From contig RQTK01000020.1 of assembly GCA_003991915.1 (NCBI GenBank), positions 963,299 through 1,027,298 on the forward strand: DNA of 64,000 nucleotides, read 5' to 3'. Positions within the stretch are counted from its first letter, which is position 1, and the number at the start of each line of letters is the position of its first letter. A program made the position numbers and the translations under genes. This DNA comes from Elysia chlorotica. Its lineage: Eukaryota; Mollusca; Gastropoda; Plakobranchidae. Under the pieces are notes generated by a model. The model saw only the letters and a program-made list of their open reading frames with translations. It did not search any database and had not been told where the DNA came from. Shown in pieces: positions 25,731-64,000 of this stretch.

Positions 25731-25833
25731 ACCTTATCACTAATATAGACTAGCTTTCATTTTCAACATTTGCCTTTGTTGCTTTCAAACGTACTGAACT
25801 GATATTCCTGAAAGTAACGCAAAATGCTCATTC

Positions 25834-25839
25834 AATAAA
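25834..25839 (+). promoter_or_regulatory. Poly(A) signal AATAAA
   Basis: First AATAAA, 104 bases after the stop codon of the unnamed gene. Further AATAAA clusters stand near 27430-27450 and could serve a longer 3'UTR. Confidence 0.6.
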
Positions 25840-27959
25840 TCCACTGTTTTTACATCACTTCTATTTCACTTTAATTATTCCACGAATATCGTGATTGAAA
25901 CTATTAAAATAATAGTAGCCACTGAAAAGAATGTTTTTCGTGCATTCAAATGGTGGTTTCATTTTGTTTTCACTCTCTAGTCGATATTAAAGGAAACCTG
26001 TTCTATGCATGTAGTTATATTTTTAAAAAGTATACTATTTGTTACAGTTTGTTTATCACACGAAATTTCAGGTATTATTATAATACATGTATAATTCGTA
26101 TTTACTTTATAATATTCCGCCATCTCATTTGCCACCCTTTTCGCCCATTTAAACGTATGTGCCAAATTAATTTATTGTACCATGCGTTTTTCTTAGTCTG
26201 CACGAGAATTGCACGAATCCAATCAACTTTCCCTCTCTAACATTCCGGAAAATAACACCACTAGAACCATCAGACCTAGATGTGCATGGGTGCTAACATT
26301 TGTATTTAGAGAGAAACATATTAAGATAAAATGATAAACATGTATTTGTGTGTGTGTGTGTGTGTGTCAATAGATCAACTATAGTGTCACTTCTCGTGTC
26401 TAACAGTTTGAGAAGAAGCCAAACTTAATCATCTTGAATTGTCGAGAGTTATATAGACAAGGCTGCTTTTAATAATTATCTTTAATATTTCTACTGCGTT
26501 AATCTTGCTGTTACATAAAAAATACATAAATATATAGGTTATTTAAAACCGATTTTCAAGAGATGTTGAAGAGGATTGATACTGCGACTTTAATCTTGTA
26601 AGAAAACTTCTATGTTTTAATTATGAAAACATAAATATATTCGTGCTTTTCCTATGTTCAGCTATTTTATGTTCTGATAAGATTTTGAGGTGAATGACAT
26701 ACCGAGTTACATTTTGTTTTAAAGGTTTTTAAACACTTTAATCCATATGTCTTATTATTTAAAATAACGGTAACAGCTAAGGATGTTATCTTTTCTGAAG
26801 TGCGACATTAATCCGAATCATAACTTATATGATTACATCCTATCTATAGTAGCATATGTATGTAATTTGTCTAGTTTTGCAATGTGAGTGATGTTTGCAG
26901 TCTTGTTTTTGTTTTGCCTAATCGTTTAGTATTTTTTTTCGATGGTCAATTTAAAAATAAAGTTATCTTCCTGTTCCTTTTACTTAAAATTTATATTATC
27001 ACTCGTTTCTTTTTTTTTTCTTTACTTGTCCGCATAAACACACGTTATGTTGCCCTCCTTTCCCTTTTGAGTTAATGTTATGCGGTAAAGGATGTATGTA
27101 TACTTGTATGATAAGGAGAAAAAAAATAACTTTTTTCCTTTATCAAGAGCTTGCAAGAATGTGCACCTTGAATGCTGGTAAAGCTGGTTATTTTTTCCTT
27201 TTTTTCATATTTCGACATTTGTCAACGTGGTTGCCTGTCTTTTCATTTCATCTCCTGTTTTCACCCTGGTTGCCGTACTATTTACTTTTCCTATTCGTAT
27301 CACGCAATTAAGTCTTATTTTATGCCATTGGCTGTAATGGCAAATGGCTGTAATGCTGTATCATGCTGTAATTTTTGTTAATACTGTTATTATTATATTT
27401 ATAATGAACTATGACAATTTTTTTCGATTAAATAATAAATAATAAATCGATGTTCCATGTAAAACGTCTTGTGTGATTTTATGCGTTCTCCAATTTCAGT
27501 TGCTGTGAAAAAAAATAATAATATCAACAGCCCATATACATTTTTATCAAAATAACCATTCAAACAGTTGATAGGCTTCGTGTGTAAATCCTTAAATTTG
27601 ATTGCTTAAAATCATTAGTATATAAAACACTGAAGGTTAAATCTGACTGGTACTTTTGTAATTGACTCACTCTAAATAGAACATTTTACAGTAGGCCTAT
27701 GTAGAAGGCAATCAGTAATGCTATTGTTTAGAAAATACAATAACACTAACTGCAGCTTTTTCATTTTGACTGTTCATAGTATAATTGAATAAAATGTATT
27801 ACTTAAGCCGTCTGAGGGGCTCATATACAATGTGCCCGTATTATCAACCCTTAAAACGTACATTATCTTTGATTGCTGTGAACGCTCCCGCATCTCTAAA
27901 AAAATTTAGACGCTTAACTTAATCTAGATCTAGAACATCACTAAGGTAAACCTTTATTA

Positions 27960-28050
27960 AATTATTCTTACGACGCGTGGTAAGCCTTCTTTATCGCATA
28001 TTCTTTCGACTAGTTGTAAGTTACCGATACAAATCTTACGAGATATGGTT
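27960..28050. mobile_element. Decayed MITE-like fragment
   Basis: TTCTTACGACGCGTGGTAAG at one end and GACTAGTTGTAAGTTACCG at the other form imperfect arms like those of the MITE family. Confidence 0.4.
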
Positions 28051-28440
28051 ACATTTTGGTCTTAATCGATAAAGGAAAGTGCTTTATGTAACGCTATAAT
28101 TGAATGCTTTATCGTTTGTATCAACAAGGCGGTCTTGACCTGAAGCTTAGAACAGTCCAGTTTTTATGGGTGAAAGTCATCAGTCGCAAGATGTTTCTGT
28201 GTTATTAAAACAGTATTGATTAAAGAAATTGCAAATAATGGCGATATAGATAGGTCATGGCCTGTTGTCTTGTATATTTAATGAAAAAATAGACATAATT
28301 GATAGTGTAACCTAATTTCTTGCCACCATAGAATAGATAAACTTAAAATTAATATTCATGATGTTGACTCCTTCTGACAACCTTAGTTGCTGGTTGGGAG
28401 AAAACATGACATGATAAGAATTAAGATCTATTTGCTCTTC

Positions 28441-28538
28441 AAACCCCCCCCCCCCAAAAAAAAAAAAAAAAAAAAATTAAAAATACTGTTAACCCCCCCC
28501 CCAAAAAAAAAAAAAAAAAAAAATTAAAAATACTGTTA
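28441..28538. repeat. Tandem duplication of a C-run/A-run unit
   Basis: Two copies of (C)9-12 followed by (A)20-23 and TTAAAAATACTGTT, about 49 bases each. The length may be affected by homopolymer sequencing error. Confidence 0.85.
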
Positions 28539-29109
28539 TGATCAAAGTATATGGAGTAAAAGTAGGCCTTACCAAAAAGAATTCTTGTTGTTGTTGTTGA
28601 ATCTTCTTCAAATGAATTACATTTCTGTGCTGTAACAGCTCTTTGGGTCAAATTTGGTTATAGCCCGGTTCAGTTATTCTCAAGCTACCCATTACGTGAA
28701 ATAACATTCCTAACCTACTGTTCCCATTAAGATGAAGCCATTTCAAGAAAACGTAACAAGATATGTTTGTATAAGTTGTGAATAACAAGCATTGTTTGTA
28801 GACGACGTCATACCTAGACTTAATTTAGAGCATATTTATTAACTGGAAAGATGAACGGAAAGAGAGCGCGAGATATAGACAGAGAAGAGATCTGTAACGG
28901 GCAAGGAAGATGGATGTGTCCAAAGAAAGGAATCGACCCGATTATAAAATGCGCGAACAGAAAGATAACTGTGGAGGGAGGTAGTCACCAACGCTGGTTA
29001 GCACGGCACTCCATAATGATGAATCAAGACAAGCGTCCATTGCCAACAACTTAAGCTTAAGTTGTTAAGTATAGATATAATAACCACGGCCAGTGGGCCT
29101 AAGTACAAC

Positions 29110-29218
29110 GGATCTCTAGTACCGTAAGTTCAACGTTACGGTAGCTTACATCTCGACATTATTTTGTTGTATAATTCATAAGACGAGACGTAAACTACCG
29201 CGACGCTGCACTCATGAT
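29110..29218. mobile_element. MITE copy, moderately diverged
   Basis: Left arm TCAACGTTACGGTAGCTTAC and right arm GTAAACTACCGCGACGCTGC, with an AT-rich centre. Confidence 0.6.
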
Positions 29219-29856
29219 AATTTCTAATCAACACAATATAATTGTCCTTTTTTACCAATCGACATAACAAAAAAGTCATTCAAACAGTAGGAATTGGTGC
29301 TAAACATTTATTGTATAACGCTCTACACCCTATGACGAATCATTGTTTAGATAAATATTTCATTTGTTCAAGCAGAATAAAGATCCTACAATGCGATCTT
29401 TAACATACTCACAACCAACTAACAAATGATTCAATAACGATCAGACCATAAACTTCAATCCAAATTCACGAACGAAATAATTTTCGAACAAATAAAAAAA
29501 ACAATGACATTAATTTGAAAACACAATAACAAACAATTGTTGAGGTTCGGACTAGCAGTTAACATTCAATATTGAAAAAAATATATTGAAAAAAAATCAC
29601 AAACAATATTATCTTGGTAATATTACTAATGATATCAACAAAACACGAACCACTAATTATAGTGGACACATGCTTAATTTTTTTTATTAAATGGTTCTAT
29701 AGTACATTTTAGTTAACGATTGTGTTTTACCTATCGTTTAGCTAAGCTCATTGGTACTAATTCGTTCCATTAAAATAAAATTGAGGTCAAAATGTTGAAT
29801 AATGGAGATAAAGATGATTGTTAAGAGAATGGTTACGATTTTGGTGATTTCATGTG

Positions 29857-29857
29857 T

Positions 29858-29954
<97 letters not shown>

Positions 29955-30050
29955 GGAGGAGGAGGAGGAGGAGGAGGAGGATAATGATGATGATGATGAT
30001 GATGATGAGGGGAGGAGGTTGATCATGATGATGATGATGATGATGATGAA
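29857..30050. repeat. (GAT)n with a GAG block and adjoining AAT-rich tract
   Basis: About 100 bases of GAT, then GAG, then GAT. After it, up to 30160, the sequence is AAT/AAC-rich. Poly-Asp, poly-Ser and poly-Ile frames are artefacts. Confidence 0.95.
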
Positions 30051-31579
30051 TAGAGATAAATAGAACCACAATAATAAAACAAAACAAAAAAATTATAATA
30101 ATATTAACAATAATAATCATAATAATAATAATAACAATATAAATAATAATAATAATAATAACAGCAAAGGGTGAAAGATAAATCTATACACATCTGTAGA
30201 TTCCGCTAACACCTAAAACGGAAACACCGTCCGTTATAATTATGGTCATTTCCGCAATTTCCTGTCCGAAGCTACAAGTACAAATTCAACAATTATAGAT
30301 TATTTATTTACAGCGGGTAATCAGCTTATTGATAGATGTACACGTGCCTAAGGTGCTAGAAAGCTCACATGGGGTATGGCTGGATTTATTGACAATAGAA
30401 ATTACCGTATGGACGATCATAAACTGCTGTGTCAGATTATACAGCCGCCACTACCGAATAAGATTATTCGGGAAACCCACGTGGACGCCAAAATAGACAC
30501 ATGAAAAACATTTCCTAATTTTAGATTATTTAATTATTTTCATCATCAAATTACTTATTCACAAATATAAATCCTCCCTTGGATATGCTGTGGAAAACAG
30601 CTATATGTAAGCATTTAAAAAAAAATTAATTACCAATATTAGTCAACCGCTCATTATGAGTCTGACTGACAACTGAGGTTTTTTTTTTCAATAACAAAAG
30701 ACAGTCATAGTCATAAACGAAAAGGACAGTAACGGTTCTATCATAGTCAGTCATCCCGGTATATGAATCGAACAAAGTCATGGGCAAATGTTCATCTTAT
30801 GTTACAAACAAGTCAAATTAAGGCTATATCAATCTATCACCATATATTTATCACTCTTGTGATAACAGAGATGCAACAACTTTTAGCAACATGTAACACT
30901 TTATCACATAGTCATGTATATTCACAGAATTAATTTATAATTTAGTTTGATTTTCATTCACTTTTAAGTTCATAAATAATTAAGTTAAGTGATTTTGATT
31001 TCAGATTGGACATACTTTAGAAAATGGGTATAATTTTAAAATACTTATTTCAGCATTAACAAATATCGAGCTAATTGAAACGTGACTTGGGGTATCACAA
31101 AAAAGTTAAGAACATTTAGGATGTAGAATGTACTACTTTTAACTAGTAAGTTCTGTTCCCGGATATCGCAGTAAAGAAAACAACAGTCAACAGTACCTTT
31201 GACTTTACAAAAATCAAGGGATTTCAATATTTTTTTACATCAACAGAAAACTAAAGTAAACAATGGTGATTATTATTTCAATAGTGAAATATCTTTGTTT
31301 TTCACAGTGTTAAAATCACATCATGATGGCTTCAAAATAAACTGTAAACAGGGTTATCACTTATTAACAGAATTTAGATTTCGTTCTACCTACAAAGTTA
31401 CTTTCGTTATATAATACCTTTACTTTTTCAAAATAAGTACAGTGTTCGCAGGAAATCCGTAAAAGAAACAATGCTGATCAAGACAGGCGAAATGAAACAG
31501 ACTGGTACATAATAATATTATGATTGAGGTTATAATTTAGCTTTTAGCCAGACAATATGGGCAAAAGCTCACCGTCCTT

Positions 31580-31695
31580 AGAACCTAGGACCGTAAGTAT
31601 ATCTTTGTAGGAAGCTTACGACTCGTCCTAACATATAGAAACAAAATAGCTTACGACAAATTGTAAGCTACCGCCACGTTGTAATTATGACTCGT
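31580..31695. mobile_element. MITE copy
   Basis: Left arm includes GGAAGCTTACGACTCGTCCT; right arm includes TAGCTTACGACAAATTGTAA and CTACCGCCACGTTGTAATTA. Confidence 0.6.
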
Positions 31696-31876
31696 TTTAT
31701 TTAGTTACCCTCCTCACATAACACACATTCTAGACCCGTGGGTCGAGACTGGTTTCTCAAGATCATAAATACATAGTCAGAAACCTTCGCGGGAGTGCAC
31801 CCAACAACTTCCTAAAGTTTGACGGCGATTGGATGAATGGTGTAAAAATGCATGGTGAAGCAATCAAGAGGTATAA

Positions 31877-32032
31877 ACACACACACATACACAAATACAT
31901 ACACACATACACTTACACATACACACATACATACATACATACATACATACATACATACATACATACATACATACATACATACATACATACATACATACAT
32001 ACATACATACATACATACATACACACACATAC
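31877..32032. repeat. (ACAT)n microsatellite
   Basis: About 25 pure ATAC units flanked by ACAC variants. Poly-(His-Thr-Tyr-Ile) frames are artefacts. Confidence 0.95.
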
Positions 32033-32949
32033 GAACTCTGTTACGTCGTTTATTAATCATGGTTAGGTAACAGATAACAATCTGAATGCTATATATTTAC
32101 AATTTCGATATTGCACATTGTTTCTAGTTGTCTCAACAAAGATATCTAACGAACAAGAGCGAAGTTACAACATTTAATTTAAATATGTCTATCACATAGT
32201 CTACGCTTCTAGAGAACAATGACTAGAATGCTATTAAACATTAACAAAGCATAATTCAATGTTGATTGATTTGTCCCAGAGGCAAGTTCGTTCATTATTA
32301 TCACAATTTTGAAGCAATAATAAATTAAGTACATTGTAACACCGAATACATGAGTAACAATCTATACCCTAATTAAAGCACTGGTATCCTTTAGATATTT
32401 TGTAGTGTTTAAACTTATGGTAAAAGGGGCATAAGTTTGTTATACATTCTGGTACAATTTTACCGCGTTTATGCCCCTTGGTCCGTACCAGTCCTGCCGC
32501 TGGAATTCGAAAAATTACGATAAACTTGGAAGCTTCTTTTTTTAAAAATTATTAAAGCCTTTAACCTGGCGGACATAAATAAATGTCGAAATATGACATG
32601 ATCGGGCAAATATTAATTCATAGAATAAACGAAGTCCATTACGTCAAACCAAAACTGTTTCTCTAAATAAACACAATAAAGACACCAATTTGGTGAATAG
32701 ATACGAAGTGTATTATTTACTTCGTATAGTTATGATTCATAAAAAAAACTTAAGGACATAACGTTTTATCCAAGATTTCGTCTCTATTAAAGTTTTATGT
32801 TTTCCACCACGACTAAAACGCGTCGCAAACGAGCTGCTGTGGAAAAGACTTTTACTTTGGCACATCTCAATTGGTTACATGTGGGAATCCTGTGTCCTCT
32901 TTCTTATGAAAGGCGATCCATACCCGTATCTCTCTCACCACAATACAGA

Positions 32950-33208
32950 TGGATCTTTGTTTGTTGCTGCTTAGCGTCCAACGTGAGTACTACATGGACT
33001 ATATTGTGGACGGGCCCCAGGACAAGTTTACGTGCTGCCACACAGAGACAGTGCGGGCATACCACGACTCAATTTTAGCCGGTCACTCTATACTGACAGT
33101 GACCAAACAAGTAGGGGACGAAATCGCCAGAGCGGGGTTTGAATCACGGACCTCCATTGCTGGAAGAACTTGCTCGACCCCAGGGCTACTGCGTCCTTCA
33201 ATGCAGAT
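32950..33208 (-). mobile_element. Reversed full-length SINE
   Basis: On the minus strand it starts with a tRNA-like head (GTAGCCCTGGGGTCGAGCAA; B box near GTGATTCAAACCCCGC). It continues through TGGTCACTGTCAGTATAGAG and CTGTGTGGCAGCACGTAAAC to GTCCACAATATAG and GTTGGACGCTAAG. Confidence 0.85.
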
Positions 33209-33707
33209 ATTAAGTTGGGGACAATAGTTAAGATTTAGACGTGTAAACTCTTATTTTCTCCTTTCCACTGTAGGGAAGAAATCTAGAGGACGTAAATCTT
33301 AACCATTTCGTCTCTATATTTTTAACTTAGTAAGTAATGTATGTTACTAAAGCGTAGTTGCAAATAAATAGTAGTAAATACATTCGTTTTGATACACCTC
33401 ACTTTGGTAATTTGTGTGCCTTCTGTGTCCACATTTTCATTACAGTCGATTCTATGTTGTGCTCTCCCACCTGACACGATGCAGACACTAACCAAAATAG
33501 TTGAAAATAAAACAGGGGAGACACGTAACCGCTTCGCTATATTTTGTCTCTTGAGAAAACTTATCGAGGTATATATAAGCCGCTACTAAAACTGAGTTAT
33601 CAATCAACAGTGGTAACGACTCTCTTTGGATGAATATTATTTTGGCACATCTCAATAGTTCTTTGTATATGTAGCATTTTAAAACCAGGCCTGTGTCTAG
33701 CGATGTC

Positions 33708-62958
<29,251 letters not shown>

Positions 62959-64000
62959 GGCGGCTAACAACTCGACTAACGCGCTGACAAGGGTGCTCTC
63001 TTCCAATTTGAAAGCCAAAGTCCAACAATCGCACAAGAAACGCATTGGGAACAAAGAGTGTCCATTATTAAAACTGCTAAAGCATTTCTGAAGTTCATTG
63101 ATAGCAAATCCAAATTGAACACATGTTTGCATAAAGGGAAGAAACTAATATCCTTTGAGGTGCCGCTGAAAACTGTTCTTAATTTCAATATCTTCGGAAA
63201 AAATCAATAAATCTCACAATTTGTTGGAGCGTATTGCTTTCACTTGTTCACTGAACTTGGCTACCACTTAAAAAAAGTGTACAAACAAAATCACAATCAT
63301 AGCCTCGCTCTTCACCTCACATACAAATGAATAGGAACCATTGTAAAATTATTATATCCGATCGATATACAACTTTGGGATTCGCTTTCCAAATAAGAAA
63401 ATTGAAAAAATCCAAGAGGTGTGTCAGCTTTCAAACTCACAGGCACAAACTGAACTTTCTGATAGATAATCCGGAGATAACACCTTTCTCTAGTCGGAAA
63501 CTAAACCTCATTAAACGATGCTCTGAAGTGGTGGGGCACTTGAAGCTAATTATCCAGACCGAACGTTCACTCCAACTCGGTGCTCGGTGTGAAGCCAACT
63601 GTTGCTTTTGCAGCCTCTCGCTGTTCGCTAACCTGTGAAGTACGGCCACGAAAAAATAATAATATATCAAGATGCGTTTTACACGCACGTAACGCAGCCT
63701 ACGGTAGACTTGGAAATCTCACGGTAAAAACTCAGCCTATATACACCGGAAAGCGCGCCTGCCTACTGTCTCCGTAAATCTAGATCTACGAGCCTCACTT
63801 CTGGGCTACACGTTTCCCACAGCCTGCCTTATTTACATAACACCGTTTTGTTTATTTATTTTATTCTAGTTTGCAGTAAGCCCATGCTCTGTTTGTTTGT
63901 TGCATAGTTGTTATTTTTTCCCCGCTGAGTTTCGTGAGCTCTTGTCTTATAATTCTATTCAGTAGAAGTGAACCTGCAGTTTTATTTTGATATTTTAATT
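62959..64000 (-). promoter_or_regulatory. Upstream region of ChAT
   Basis: About 1 kb upstream of the candidate start codon. The frame stays open to an ATG at 63132. The stretch 63480-63780 is less AT-rich than its surroundings and could hold a 5' non-coding exon or promoter, but I cannot place a TATA box or start site. Confidence 0.3.

Larger units (their letters stand above)
25840..33707. other. Intergenic region between convergent genes
   Basis: 8 kb between the stop codons of two convergent genes; it must include both 3'UTRs. It contains a TG tract (about 26347-26366), a C/A duplication (28441), MITE-like copies, GAT and ACAT tracts and a reversed SINE. No gene was recognised. Confidence 0.55.

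Noticed and set aside
28851-29054. 67-codon plus-strand frame MNGKRARDIDREE...
   Set aside because: Isolated, no homology cue, no splice or poly(A) context; length expected by chance.
62959-63132. 58-residue N-terminal extension of ChAT
   Set aside because: Open frame but lower coding quality; the ATG at 62958 has a near-ideal Kozak sequence. Kept as an alternative only.

Overview
This is a 64 kb piece of an animal nuclear genome, most likely from a gastropod or related mollusc. The evidence is short conserved exons with GT...AG boundaries, long AT-rich introns, very many microsatellites, a tRNA-derived SINE family and a foldback MITE family. The species call is inference. Nothing prokaryotic or viral was seen. 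There is one assembly gap (161 N, 46340-46500) inside a GATA tract.

Three protein-coding genes can be assembled by joining exons whose splice sites and codon phases agree. (1) 89-11862, minus strand: the 5' part (eight exons, 405 codons, 3' end outside the window) of an EF-hand plus WD40-repeat protein of the WDR49 / WDR64 / EFCAB8 / 'WD repeat on Y' family. (2) 16036-25730, plus strand: a probable two-exon gene for a 599-aa, largely disordered, Ser/Thr-rich protein that I do not recognise. (3) 33708-62958, minus strand: a complete choline acetyltransferase (ChAT) gene. Its 14 exons add up to exactly 666 codons, with every junction in phase; the first exon is the least certain. ChAT makes acetylcholine, so this is the cholinergic locus. 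The vesicular acetylcholine transporter, which sits in the first ChAT intron in worms, flies and mammals, is not in this window.

Layout: genes 1 and 2 are head to head with 4.2 kb between their start codons. Genes 2 and 3 are tail to tail with 8 kb between their stop codons. No operon-like relation is suggested. Intergenic and intronic DNA is filled with SINE copies, MITEs, AG/CT, GATA, GAT, GTA and ACAT tracts, and a 1.7 kb A/C-only minisatellite that makes up nearly all of intron 3 of gene 1.

The most unusual theme is local duplication of exon pieces into the adjoining introns. ChAT exon 6 has a nearly identical second copy with a lost donor site. The 5' edge of ChAT exon 13, with its splice acceptor, is repeated in decayed form through the preceding intron. 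Exon 1 of the WD40 gene has four or five decayed relatives downstream in its own intron 1. The donor edge of ChAT exon 11 seems to show the same thing more weakly.
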